From CAYQEC01 sp964416425 (GTDB lineage Bacteria; Actinomycetota; Acidimicrobiia; Spongiisociales; UBA5794), in contig CAYQEC010000001.1 in the NCBI GenBank assembly GCA_964416425.1, positions 62,001-126,000 on the forward strand: a stretch of DNA of 64,000 nt, given 5' to 3'. The position numbers and the translations under genes are program-made. The notes beneath the pieces were generated by a model. That model ran no database searches, had not been told where the DNA came from, and saw only the letters and a list, made by a program, of their open reading frames with translations. Shown piece by piece: positions 9,123 through 18,130 of the stretch. Position 1 is the first letter of the stretch. Every line of letters begins with the position of its first letter.

Positions 9123-10871
9123 GTGGATTCCGTCCTGATCGCCAATCGCGGCGAGATCGCCGTTCGCGTCATCCGCGCCGCCCGCGAGCTCGGCATGCGG
9201 ACGATCGCGGTCTACTCGGAGCTGGATCGGGACTCGGTCCACGTCGCCCTCGCCGACGAGGCCTGGAACATCGGACCGGCGCCCGCCGCCGAGTCCTACC
9301 TCAACGGCGCCCGCATCATCGAGGTGGCTCGCGCCGCCAAGGCCGCTGCGGTGCACCCCGGCTACGGGTTCCTCGCCGAGAACGCCGGATTCGCCGCAGC
9401 CGTCGCCGCGGCCGGGCTCGTCTGGGTCGGCCCGCCCCCGGAGGCGATCGCCGCCATGGGGGACAAGATCGCGTCGCGCCGGGCCGCCAACGAAGCCGGC
9501 GTCCCCAGCGTGCCCGGCACCCTCGACCCGGTGGGCGACGCCGCCGCGGCCCGCGCCTTCGCCGACCGCGAGGGCTACCCGATCGCGGTCAAGGCGGCCC
9601 ACGGTGGCGGCGGCAAGGGGCTACGGGTCATCCGAGATCCCTCCCAACTGGAGGAGGGATTCCAGGCCGCCCGCCGCGAGGCCGACGCCTACTTCGCCAA
9701 CCCCGAGGTCTACGTGGAGCGTTACCTCGACCATCCCCGCCACGTCGAGGCCCAGATCATGTTCGACGCCCATGGCAACGGGGTGTTCCTCGGCGAGAGG
9801 GACTGCTCGATGCAGCGCCGCCACCAGAAGCTCATCGAGGAGACTCCGGCCCCGGGCCTGTCCGCCGAACAGCGCTCGGCGCTGGCCGCCGACGCCCTGG
9901 CGGTGGCGCGGGCGACCGGGTACGTCAACGCCGGCACGGTCGAGTTCCTCATCGGAGCCGACGGCGGCCACTACTTCCTCGAGATGAACACCCGCATCCA
10001 GGTCGAGCACACCGTCACCGAGTTGGTCACCGGCATCGACCTCGTCAAGGAGCAGCTCCGGGTCGCCGCCGGCGAGGAGCTGGCGTTGGGAGTGGTGGAG
10101 CCGCGCGGCCACGCCATCGAGTTCCGGATCAACGCCGAGAACCCGGCCTCCGGGTTCCTTCCCAACCCGGGCACGATCGTCACCTACGGGGAGCCGGGAG
10201 GGCTCGGGGTGCGGGTCGACAGCGGGGTGCAGAGCGGCTCCGTGATCAGTCCCTACTACGACACCCTGGTCGCCAAGCTGGCGGTGTGGGGCCGGGACCG
10301 GGACGAGGCCATCGCTCGGGCTCGCAGCGCTCTCGCCTCCTTCGAGGTGACCGGCGTCGCCACCACCATCCCGGCCCACCTCCGCATCCTCGACACCGCC
10401 GAGTTCCTCTCCGGCGACTACTACACCCGGTTCGTCGAGGACCATCTCGACTTCACGGATCTGACGCCCGCCACCGCCCCCGCCCTGCCCCAGGACGAGG
10501 AACTCGACGAGCGGTCGATGACCGTCGAGGTGGGAGGGCGCCGCTACGTCGTGCGCTACTGGGCGCCGGTGATGGCCGTTCCCGCCTCGGGCGGGCAGCG
10601 TGCCGCCCCGCGCCGGCGGGCCCCGAAGCTGGGCCGGGCCGGCGGCGGGGGGGAGAACGCCGGCGTCGTCACCGCCCCGATGCAGGGGACCATCGTCAAG
10701 GTCCACAAGGCGGCCGGTTCCGCGGTGACGATCGGGGAGCCGGTGTGCGTGCTCGAGGCGATGAAGATGGAGAACGAGATCAAGGCCCCCACCTCGGGCG
10801 AGATCGTCGACCTGCGGGTCCAGCCCGGCGACACCGTCACCTCGGGGGCGGTGCTCATGGTGATCCGCTAG
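9123..10871 (+). CDS. accA3: Acyl-CoA carboxylase alpha subunit (biotin carboxylase plus biotin carrier)
   Basis: 582 residues. N-terminal biotin carboxylase with pre-ATP-grasp, ATP-grasp (glycine-rich HGGGGKGLR near 160-168) and C-terminal domains through about residue 445, a linker, and a C-terminal biotinyl domain with EAMKMENEI near 545, whose Lys is biotinylated. It carboxylates biotin with ATP and bicarbonate and pairs with the beta subunit just upstream. The build and length match actinobacterial AccA3/PccA-type subunits, which can serve several beta subunits. The symbol is by resemblance, not proof of substrate. Confidence 0.92.
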   Translation: MDSVLIANRGEIAVRVIRAARELGMRTIAVYSELDRDSVHVALADEAWNIGPAPAAESYLNGARIIEVARAAKAAAVHPGYGFLAENAGFAAAVAAAGLVWVGPPPEAIAAMGDKIASRRAANEAGVPSVPGTLDPVGDAAAARAFADREGYPIAVKAAHGGGGKGLRVIRDPSQLEEGFQAARREADAYFANPEVYVERYLDHPRHVEAQIMFDAHGNGVFLGERDCSMQRRHQKLIEETPAPGLSAEQRSALAADALAVARATGYVNAGTVEFLIGADGGHYFLEMNTRIQVEHTVTELVTGIDLVKEQLRVAAGEELALGVVEPRGHAIEFRINAENPASGFLPNPGTIVTYGEPGGLGVRVDSGVQSGSVISPYYDTLVAKLAVWGRDRDEAIARARSALASFEVTGVATTIPAHLRILDTAEFLSGDYYTRFVEDHLDFTDLTPATAPALPQDEELDERSMTVEVGGRRYVVRYWAPVMAVPASGGQRAAPRRRAPKLGRAGGGGENAGVVTAPMQGTIVKVHKAAGSAVTIGEPVCVLEAMKMENEIKAPTSGEIVDLRVQPGDTVTSGAVLMVIR

Positions 10872-10883
10872 CGGTCTGCCGGC

Positions 10884-12452
10884 TCAGGCGGATCGGTACC
10901 GGCCGAACACGGCTCGCAACACTCCGGAGACCTCACCGACGGTGGCCTCGAGGCGCAGCGCCTCCTTCATCGGGAGGAGCAGGTTGCCGTCGCCGCGGGC
11001 GGTCTGCTCCAGCTCCGCCAGGGCCCGGGCCAGCGCCGCCCCGTCACGGGCGGCCCGCCGTGCCGCCAGGGCCGCCACCTGGGATCGCTCCACCTCCGGG
11101 TCGACGGCCAGTAGCTTCCCTTGTGGGGCCGCCGGGCCGGCGAACCGGTTGACGCCGACCACGACGACGTTGCCGCGGTCGACCGCCCGGGCGTGGCGGA
11201 ACGCCGCTTCCTCGATCTGTTGCTGCTGGTAGCCGGCCTCGATGGCGCCGACCGCCCCACCGCGGCGGTCGACCTCGTCGATGAGAGCCCGCGCCTCCGC
11301 TTCGACGGCGTCGGTGAGGGCCTCGACGTAGTAGGAGCCGGCGAGCGGGTCGACAGTGGCGGTCACCCCGGTCTCGTAAGCGAGGATCTGCTGGGTACGG
11401 AGGGCGATGGTCGCCGCCTCCTCGGTCGGGAGACCCAGCGCCTCGTCGCAGGAGTTGGTGTGAAGCGACTGGGTGCCGCCGAGCACGGCGGCCAGCGCCT
11501 GGTAGGCGGTGCGCACCACGTTGTTGTGAGGTTGCTGGGCGGTGAGGGTCGACCCGGCGGTCTGGACGTGGAACCGCATCCGCCACGACTCCGGGGAGGC
11601 GGCCCCGACCCGCTCTCGCATCAGCCGGGCCCACAGGCGCCGGGCCGCCCGGAACTTGGCGATCTCCTCGAACAGGTCGTTGTGGGCGTTCCAGAAGAAC
11701 GACAGGCGGGGCGCCAGCTCGTCGACGTCGAGACCGGCCGCCTGCGCCGCCTCGAGGTAGGCGAGCCCGTTGGCGAGAGTGAAGGCCACCTCCTGGGCGG
11801 CGGTGGAGCCGGCCTCCCGGATGTGGTAGCCGCTGATCGAGATCGTGTTCCAGTTCGGCAGCTCGTCCCGGCAGTAGGCGAGCAGGTCGGTGACCAGCCG
11901 CAGCGAGGGCGCCACCGGGTAGAGGTAGGTGCCGCGGGCGATGTACTCCTTCAGGATGTCGTTCTGGACGGTGCCGCGGATCAATGGCGGCGGCACCCCC
12001 TGCTCCTCGGCGACGAGCTGGTACAGCAGCAGCAGCACTGCGGCGGTGGCGTTGATCGTCATCGACGTCGTCACCTCGCCGAGGGGAAGGCCGTCGCAGA
12101 GGCGGCGCATGTCGGCCAGGGAGTCGATCGCCACCCCGACCCGACCCACCTCGCCGGCCGCCATCGGATCGTCGGAATCGAGTCCCATCTGGGTCGGCAG
12201 GTCGAAGGCGACCGAGAGCCCGGTCTGGCCGGCGGCGAGCAGGGCGGCGAAGCGGGCGTTGGTCTCCTCGGCCGACCCGAACCCGGCGTACTGGCGCATG
12301 GTCCAGAGCCGGCCTCGGTACATGGAGGGATAGGGGCCGCGGGTGAACGGGTAGCGGCCCGGCTCGCCGAGGGCCTCCGCCGCGTCCCAGCCGTCCCGCC
12401 GGGCCTCGTCGTAGACGGGTTCGATCTCGAATCCGGACCCGGTGCGATGCAT
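10884..12452 (-). CDS. Methylmalonyl-CoA mutase, catalytic (TIM-barrel) subunit
   Basis: 522 residues from the ATG at 12452, chosen for GAGGA seven bases upstream; ATGs at 12470 and 12479 are alternatives. Converts (R)-methylmalonyl-CoA to succinyl-CoA with adenosylcobalamin. It is the substrate barrel only: the B12-binding Rossmann domain is missing and must come from a separate small subunit not in this window. Residues that separate methylmalonyl- from isobutyryl-CoA mutases read as the former: Tyr in RQYAGF and Arg in KEYIARGTYLYP; the catalytic His is in SGYHIREAGS. It converges on the carboxylase genes. Confidence 0.9.
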   Translation of the reverse strand: MHRTGSGFEIEPVYDEARRDGWDAAEALGEPGRYPFTRGPYPSMYRGRLWTMRQYAGFGSAEETNARFAALLAAGQTGLSVAFDLPTQMGLDSDDPMAAGEVGRVGVAIDSLADMRRLCDGLPLGEVTTSMTINATAAVLLLLYQLVAEEQGVPPPLIRGTVQNDILKEYIARGTYLYPVAPSLRLVTDLLAYCRDELPNWNTISISGYHIREAGSTAAQEVAFTLANGLAYLEAAQAAGLDVDELAPRLSFFWNAHNDLFEEIAKFRAARRLWARLMRERVGAASPESWRMRFHVQTAGSTLTAQQPHNNVVRTAYQALAAVLGGTQSLHTNSCDEALGLPTEEAATIALRTQQILAYETGVTATVDPLAGSYYVEALTDAVEAEARALIDEVDRRGGAVGAIEAGYQQQQIEEAAFRHARAVDRGNVVVVGVNRFAGPAAPQGKLLAVDPEVERSQVAALAARRAARDGAALARALAELEQTARGDGNLLLPMKEALRLEATVGEVSGVLRAVFGRYRSA

Positions 12453-12553
12453 CGTGTTGTCCTCGGACATCCCTATCATCCGCTGGCGGCGCCGGGTCGA
12501 TGCTACCCGGGGAACTCTCCGCCCCCTCCGGACGTCTACAACCCGGGACATCC

Positions 12554-15097
12554 ATGGATCCAAGCATTCACCTCATCGAACGCCGTGACCGCCGCGGCAA
12601 GCGCATCGCCGCCCTGGCGCTGCTCGCCGTCATCGCCGTGCTCAGCGCCTCCGTGGTCGGCGTCTTCGCCTTCCTCGAGACCAACGCCGCCTTCGGCACC
12701 GTCCAGGACCTCGAGGAGCGCTACATCTGCAACGCCTCCCAGTACGACCTGAGCTTCCCCGACCTGGGAAGCCTCTCGACGGTGTACACCTCCGACGGCG
12801 TGCTGCTGGGGGAGATGACCCTGCGCAACAGCCAGCCAGCCAAGTTCGTCGACATTCCCGAGATCGTGCGCGACGCCATGGTGGCGGCCGAGGACGGCGA
12901 CTTCTACAAGCACGAGGGCATCGACTTCCGGGCCATCGCCCGGGCCGCCATCGCCAACGCCCAGAACTCGGGCGACGGGATCCAAGGTGGCTCGACCATC
13001 ACCCAGCAGATCGTCAAGAAGAACTTCCTCACCGAGGAGCGCACCATCGAGCGCAAGATCTGCGAGGCGGTGGTGGCCGCCGAGCTGGAACGGCGTTACA
13101 CCAAGGATCAGATCCTCGAGTTCTACATGAACTCGCAGTTCTTCGGGTACAACGCCTACGGCGTCAAGGCAGCCGCCCAAGAATTCTACGGCAAGGACCT
13201 CGACGAGCTGTCGATCGCCGAGGCGGCGGCCATGATGGTGCCGATCCGCAACCCCAGCGTCTACGACATCCGCCTCCACGTCGACAGCGTGGTCGCCCGT
13301 CGCGACTCGGTGATCGACCAGATGCAGAAGCTCGGGTTCATCACCGCCACCGAGGCCCGCTCCGCCAAGGCGGAGCCGCTGGTGACCATCGAGCACGAGA
13401 CACTGGAAGACCTGTCGCCGGCGGTGATGATCGCCGCCCGGGAGGACCTGCTCAACAGCCCCGAGTACGGCCTGGGCGACAGCTACCAAGAACGCAAGCA
13501 GTCCCTGTTCGGATGCCCCGCCGACGACACCGAGTGCGAGGGTGGCGGCGGGCTCAAGATCACGGTGACGGTGAACTACGCCCAGCAGCAGGAGGCGAAC
13601 CGGATCCTGCGGTCGTGGTTCCGCGACCTCACCGGCCCCACCGGCGCCATCGCCATGGTCGACAACGAGACCGGCGCCATCCGGGTGATGGCAAGCGGCC
13701 TCGACTTCGGCGAGGACATCGCCGCCGGGCAGCGCCCCTACGACCTCGCCACCAAGGGGCGGCGCCAGGCCGGCTCGGCCTTCAAGCCGTTCGCCCTCAT
13801 CTCGGGCCTCGAGAACGGCAGCCAGTACGGCTGGCCGATCACCCTCGGCACCTACTGGGACTACACCAGCCCCCAGGTCATCGACTGCGGCTACCCGTGC
13901 AGCCCTGAGGGCACCACCTGGACGGTGCGCAACGCCGGCGGTGGCGGCGCGGGCATCCGCACCCTCGAGGCGGCCACCTACCTGTCCACCAACACCGTCT
14001 TCGCCCAGGTGTCGCTGGCGGTGGGGCCGGAGAACATCGTCGACACCGCCCACAAGATGGGGATCGAGTCGCCGCTCAACCCGGTGCTCTCCATCGCCCT
14101 CGGTACCCAGTCGGTGAGCCCGCTCGAGATGGCGTCGGCCTACTCGACGATCGCGAACTACGGCGAGAAGGTCGACAGCTACCTGATCGAGCAGATCGAG
14201 GACGCCCAGGGCAACGTGCTCTACCAGCACGAGCCGCAGCGGGAGCGGGTGCTCGACGAGGCTCTCACCGCCGCCGTGGTCCGCACCCTGGAGAAGGTGA
14301 CCAGCCAGGGCACCGCCTCCTTCGTCCGGGGGGAACTGGGGCGGCCGGTGGGCGGGAAGACGGGGACCGCCCAGAACTTCCGGGACGTGTGGTTCATGGG
14401 GTTCATCCCCCAGTACACAACGGCGGTGTGGGTGGGCTACCCCGACGCCCAGGTCGAGATGGTCAACTTCACCGTGTACAACGAGAAGGCGGGCCGGGAG
14501 CAGCACATCCAGCGTGCCTACGGCGGCACCGTGGCCGCTCCGGTGTGGGTCGACTTCATGCAGTGGGTGACCCAGGACCTGCCGGTGGAGGACTTCCCCC
14601 CCAATCCCGAGGGCATCGAGGCCTACTACCGGACGCCGAAGACCGAGGTGCCCGACGTGCTCGAGATGACCGAGGAGGACGCGAAGGACGCCATCTACAA
14701 GGCCGGGCTCCAGACCGACATCCAGATGGTGCCGTCGACCGAGCCGGAGGGGACCATCGTCGGCCAGGATCCCGCAGGGGGCACCGAGGTCACCCAGGGC
14801 TCGACCGTCACCGTGCTCGTCTCCAGCGGGGTGCCGCCCGAGATGCCGGTGTTCATCAACCTGCCCATCGACGAGTTCGACGCCGCGCTCGCCGCCTTCA
14901 ACGAGGAGAGTGCTCTCAACCTGACGTGGGTGCGGGTCGACGTCCCGGTGGAGGATCCCACCTCGTGGGACCGCATCGTCGGCACCGATCCTCCGCCCGG
15001 AGCCCTCGTCGAGGCCGAGCAGCAGATCACGGTGAGGGTCGGTGTCCCGCCGCCGGAGCCGCCCACGACCACCACGACGACGGTTCCCGCGCCCTGA
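12554..15097 (+). CDS. Bifunctional class A penicillin-binding protein with PASTA domains
   Basis: 847 residues from the ATG at 12554. Short cytoplasmic N-terminus, one membrane helix (about 17-38), glycosyltransferase GT51 domain with EDGDFYKHEG (about 111) and GGSTITQQ, then a transpeptidase with SAFK (about 407), STN and KTGT (about 601). A clear PASTA repeat follows (about 697-765), then a second weaker one and a Thr-rich tail (TTTTTT). It polymerises and cross-links peptidoglycan outside the membrane. All catalytic motifs are intact. Many actinobacteria have this PonA-like layout; the divergent mutase gene shares its upstream region. Confidence 0.93.
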   Translation: MDPSIHLIERRDRRGKRIAALALLAVIAVLSASVVGVFAFLETNAAFGTVQDLEERYICNASQYDLSFPDLGSLSTVYTSDGVLLGEMTLRNSQPAKFVDIPEIVRDAMVAAEDGDFYKHEGIDFRAIARAAIANAQNSGDGIQGGSTITQQIVKKNFLTEERTIERKICEAVVAAELERRYTKDQILEFYMNSQFFGYNAYGVKAAAQEFYGKDLDELSIAEAAAMMVPIRNPSVYDIRLHVDSVVARRDSVIDQMQKLGFITATEARSAKAEPLVTIEHETLEDLSPAVMIAAREDLLNSPEYGLGDSYQERKQSLFGCPADDTECEGGGGLKITVTVNYAQQQEANRILRSWFRDLTGPTGAIAMVDNETGAIRVMASGLDFGEDIAAGQRPYDLATKGRRQAGSAFKPFALISGLENGSQYGWPITLGTYWDYTSPQVIDCGYPCSPEGTTWTVRNAGGGGAGIRTLEAATYLSTNTVFAQVSLAVGPENIVDTAHKMGIESPLNPVLSIALGTQSVSPLEMASAYSTIANYGEKVDSYLIEQIEDAQGNVLYQHEPQRERVLDEALTAAVVRTLEKVTSQGTASFVRGELGRPVGGKTGTAQNFRDVWFMGFIPQYTTAVWVGYPDAQVEMVNFTVYNEKAGREQHIQRAYGGTVAAPVWVDFMQWVTQDLPVEDFPPNPEGIEAYYRTPKTEVPDVLEMTEEDAKDAIYKAGLQTDIQMVPSTEPEGTIVGQDPAGGTEVTQGSTVTVLVSSGVPPEMPVFINLPIDEFDAALAAFNEESALNLTWVRVDVPVEDPTSWDRIVGTDPPPGALVEAEQQITVRVGVPPPEPPTTTTTTVPAP

Positions 15098-15104
15098 GGG
15101 CGCC

Positions 15105-15722
15105 TCACCCGCCGGCGAGCCGCTCCTCGTAGACAGCCGCCTCTGCCTCGAGCAACGATGCCAGCAGCCGGAGGCGCGGCTCGACCCCGACCGTCTCCAG
15201 CACCTGCTGCCGATCGAGAGGGCCGAGCGGGGCGGCGTCGCAGACCGCCCAAGCGGCGTCGGCCGGTTCCGAGGGGAGATCCAGATCGGGGGACCCGACG
15301 TCCACCCCGGCCTCGGTGGCCAGGCCGAGCAGGCGGCGCCGGCTCGCCGCGGCAGCCTCGATCAGCGGCACCAGGGGCTCCCCGCTGGCCGGGTCGTCGA
15401 GGCAGATCGCCTCGGCCCGCGGATAGGGATCGTCGGCCCACCAACGGGTGACCCGGATACGGCGCTCACCGACGGCGGTCAGGACCAGGCGGGTGGTGCC
15501 GAGCCTCTCCACCCACGAGATCCGGGCCAAGGTGCCGACGTCGAACCGGGTGTCGCCTCCGCCCACCTCCGAGCCCCGCTCGATGAGCACCACCCCGAAG
15601 GCGCCGTCGTCGGCGAGCGCCTCGCCGATCATCCGCCGGTAGCGCGGCTCGAAGACCTGGAGCGGGAGCACGGCCCCGGGGAACAGGACCGTCCCCAGCG
15701 GGAACATCCGGGTGGCGCTCAC
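15105..15722 (-). CDS. Lon N-terminal (LAN) domain protein
   Basis: 205 residues from GTG at 15722 (the ATG of MFPLGTVLFPG, five codons in, is the other choice). The opening MFPLGTVLFPGAVLPLQVFE is the hallmark of the Lon substrate-binding N-domain, but there is no ATPase or protease part; the rest is a helical bundle. Such stand-alone proteins are common in actinobacteria and their role is not established; protein binding or proteolysis adaptor is the usual guess. It converges on the penicillin-binding protein gene with 7 bases between, and its start region faces the ABC transporter. Confidence 0.82.
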   Translation of the reverse strand: MSATRMFPLGTVLFPGAVLPLQVFEPRYRRMIGEALADDGAFGVVLIERGSEVGGGDTRFDVGTLARISWVERLGTTRLVLTAVGERRIRVTRWWADDPYPRAEAICLDDPASGEPLVPLIEAAAASRRRLLGLATEAGVDVGSPDLDLPSEPADAAWAVCDAAPLGPLDRQQVLETVGVEPRLRLLASLLEAEAAVYEERLAGG

Positions 15723-15804
15723 CCACCCAGTATGCCCCTTTCGGCGGCGCCGGGACCGGCGCCGTCCCCGCCCCGACCCACCCTGCCCTAGCCTGGCGAG
15801 GCCC

Positions 15805-17571
15805 ATGAACACCACTCCCCCGCTGCGGCGGCTCTGGCACTACGCCGATGGCTACCGGGCCCGCATCGTGCGGGCCTCGCTCTGGTCCGTGCTCAACAAG
15901 GCGCTCGACATCGCCCCCCCGGTGCTGATCGGGATGGCGGTGGACATCGTCGTGAACCGGGAGGCCTCCCTGCTCGGCCACCTCGGCTTCACCACGCCCC
16001 GTAGCCAGCTGGTGGCGCTGACCGTGGTGACCTTCGTGGTATGGGCGCTGGAGTCGCTCTTCGAGTACCTGCTCGGCATCGAATGGCGCAACCTCGCCCA
16101 GATCATCCAGCACGAGCTGCGGATCGACGCCTACTCCCACATGCAGCACCTCGAGATGGCGTACTTCGAGGACCGGGCCTCGGGCGAGCTGCTGGCGGTG
16201 CTCAACGACGACGTCAACCAGCTGGAGAGATTCCTGGACCGGGGCGCCAACGAGGTGATCCAGGTCCTGACGACGGTGCTGCTCATCGGCGCCATCTTCT
16301 TCGCCCTCGCCCCCCGGATCGCCTGGCTCGCCTTCGTCCCGGTGCCGGTGATCCTGTGGGGCTCGTTCCGCTTCCAGCGCCGCATCGAGCCCCACTACGC
16401 CGCGGTCCGCGAGCAGGCAGCCGCCGTCAACAGCCAGCTCGCCAACAACCTGGGCGGCATCGCCACCATCAAGGCCTTCACCGCCGAGGAGCGGGAGGTG
16501 GGACGGATCGGGGTCGAGAGCGACCGCTACCGGGAGGCGAACCGGGGCGCCATCGCCCTCAGCTCCGCCTTCTCCCCCCTCATCCGGGTGATCGTGCTCG
16601 TCGGATTCACCGCCACCCTGCTGTGGGGCGGCTTCCTCACCCTCGACGGCGGCCTGTCGGTCGGCTTCTACAGCGTCCTGGTGTTCCTCACCCAGCGGCT
16701 GCTGTGGCCGCTGACCCGGCTCGGGGAGACCTTCGACCTCTACCAACGCGCCATGGCCTCGACCCGGCGGGTGCTCGACGTGCTCGACACCGAGGCGTCC
16801 GTCATCTCCGGCACCGTGCCCCTCGATCAGGTGGAGGGCCGGGTGGAGTTCACCGGGGTCGGCTTCGGCTACGACCCCGGGTTCCCGGTGCTCCACGACG
16901 TCTCCTTCTCCATGCCGGGGCGGGAGACGATCGCCTTCGTCGGCCCGACCGGATCGGGAAAGACGACGCTGGTCAAGCTGCTGCTCCGCTTCTACGACGT
17001 GCACCAGGGAACGATTCGCCTCGACGGCCACGACATCCGCACCCTCCGCCTCCGCGACCTGCGGGAGGCGGTCGCCCTGGTGAGCCAGGACGTCTTCCTG
17101 TTCCACGGCACGGTGCGGGACAACATCGCCTACGGGCGGCCCGACACCTCCGACGACGAGATCCGGCGAGCCGCCGAGATCGCCGAAGCCCACGAGTTCA
17201 TCGCCGATCTCCCCGCCGGCTACGAGACCATCGTCGGCGAACGGGGCCAGAAGCTCTCGGGCGGGCAGCGGCAGCGAATCTCGATCGCCCGGGCGGTGCT
17301 CACCGACTCCCGCATCCTGGTGCTCGACGAGGCCACCTCGGCGGTGGACAACGAGACCGAGGCCGCCATCCAGCGCTCCCTGGCGCGGATCGCCCACGAC
17401 CGCACCACCCTCGTGATCGCCCACCGGCTCTCCACCATCCGCCACGCCGACCGCATCTACGTGCTCGACGCCGGCCGCATCTGTGAGGTCGGCACCCACG
17501 AGGACCTGCTCGCCGAGGACGGCCTCTACCGGTCCCTGTGGAACGTGCAAACCGGCGAGATCGTCGCCTAG
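15805..17571 (+). CDS. ABC transporter, fused permease-ATPase (exporter type)
   Basis: 588 residues from the ATG at 15805 with a GGCGAGG upstream. Type I exporter half-transporter: six membrane helices (about 20-310), then a nucleotide-binding domain with Walker A GPTGSGKTT (about 380), signature LSGGQRQRIS, Walker B ILVLDEATSAVD and the switch His in AHRLST. As a half-transporter it should work as a homodimer; no second half is adjacent. The substrate cannot be told (lipid, drug or peptide). It faces away from the Lon-N gene. Confidence 0.92.
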   Translation: MNTTPPLRRLWHYADGYRARIVRASLWSVLNKALDIAPPVLIGMAVDIVVNREASLLGHLGFTTPRSQLVALTVVTFVVWALESLFEYLLGIEWRNLAQIIQHELRIDAYSHMQHLEMAYFEDRASGELLAVLNDDVNQLERFLDRGANEVIQVLTTVLLIGAIFFALAPRIAWLAFVPVPVILWGSFRFQRRIEPHYAAVREQAAAVNSQLANNLGGIATIKAFTAEEREVGRIGVESDRYREANRGAIALSSAFSPLIRVIVLVGFTATLLWGGFLTLDGGLSVGFYSVLVFLTQRLLWPLTRLGETFDLYQRAMASTRRVLDVLDTEASVISGTVPLDQVEGRVEFTGVGFGYDPGFPVLHDVSFSMPGRETIAFVGPTGSGKTTLVKLLLRFYDVHQGTIRLDGHDIRTLRLRDLREAVALVSQDVFLFHGTVRDNIAYGRPDTSDDEIRRAAEIAEAHEFIADLPAGYETIVGERGQKLSGGQRQRISIARAVLTDSRILVLDEATSAVDNETEAAIQRSLARIAHDRTTLVIAHRLSTIRHADRIYVLDAGRICEVGTHEDLLAEDGLYRSLWNVQTGEIVA

Positions 17572-17634
17572 CGGGGCACCCGCAAGGCGATCTTTCGCGA
17601 CCCGGCCACGAGACTCTTGCAGTCACTTGTGGTT

Positions 17635-17648
17635 ACTTGATATCAAGT
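17635..17648. promoter_or_regulatory. AT-rich 14-bp perfect palindrome, operator candidate
   Basis: ACTTGATATCAAGT is its own reverse complement. It ends four bases before the ATG at 17653 and covers the position where a -10 element would lie; a TTGCAG about 17 bases further upstream could serve as -35. A perfect AT-rich dyad is unlikely by chance in such GC-rich DNA. A repressor site over the promoter is the simplest reading; the regulator is unknown. Confidence 0.55.
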
Positions 17649-17652
17649 GCCT

Positions 17653-18117
17653 ATGAGTTCACTCCAGTCCTCGACGGCGCCCGGGAGCCTCCTTGATGTC
17701 CGTCCTCCCATCATGGATTCCGCGCCATTCCCGGGCGCCGTCGGGCCCACCGCCCCGATCCGGCCCACCGCGGTGCCCCGCCCCTTCGTCCATCCCCGGA
17801 TCTGGGACGCCGGACCCGGCGGGCTGCCGGTGGACCATCCCTACGTCCGCCGCTACTGGACCGCCGCCATCGGCGCGGGAGCGGTCGCCGACCTGCTCCG
17901 ACTCGCCACCGCCGCACGCCGCGATCGCTCCCTGCGCCGCCCCCACTCCCTCCCCGCCCTCATCCGGGCGAGCCTGGTCCGGATTGCCGACGGCCAGATC
18001 CAGGTCCGCACCCGCATCCCCCACCTCCCGCCACACCTGGCCCGGCGCCTCCCACCCCGACTCCGCCGCGAGCACGACCGCGTCGCCGGCGGCGAACGAG
18101 AGGACTGTCGCGCCTGA
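17653..18117 (+). CDS. Uncharacterised Arg/Pro-rich soluble protein
   Basis: 154 residues from the ATG at 17653 (a GTG two codons upstream overlaps the palindrome). I do not recognise the family. There is no signal peptide or membrane helix. The middle reads as a compact domain (VDHPYVRRYWTAAIG, then a Leu/Ala-rich helix and ALIRASLVRI), and the end is basic and Pro-rich (HLPPHLARRLPPRLRREH). Third-position GC bias follows this frame, which supports it as coding. The gene sits behind an operator-like palindrome and 13 bases before a sirtuin gene. Confidence 0.6.
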   Translation: MSSLQSSTAPGSLLDVRPPIMDSAPFPGAVGPTAPIRPTAVPRPFVHPRIWDAGPGGLPVDHPYVRRYWTAAIGAGAVADLLRLATAARRDRSLRRPHSLPALIRASLVRIADGQIQVRTRIPHLPPHLARRLPPRLRREHDRVAGGEREDCRA

Positions 18118-18123
18118 TAGCGT
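18118..18123 (+). promoter_or_regulatory. -10 element of a probable leaderless promoter for the sirtuin gene
   Basis: TAGCGT begins directly after the upstream stop codon and ends seven bases before the ATG at 18131. No Shine-Dalgarno sequence is present in the gap. Confidence 0.5.
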
Positions 18124-18130
18124 GGGGCGC

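Noticed and set aside
10862..10894. Inverted repeat GATCCGC/GCGGATC across the convergent ends of the carboxylase and mutase genes
   Set aside because: The loop is 19 bases, there is no T tract on either strand, and both arms overlap or abut coding sequence. Too weak to call a bidirectional terminator.
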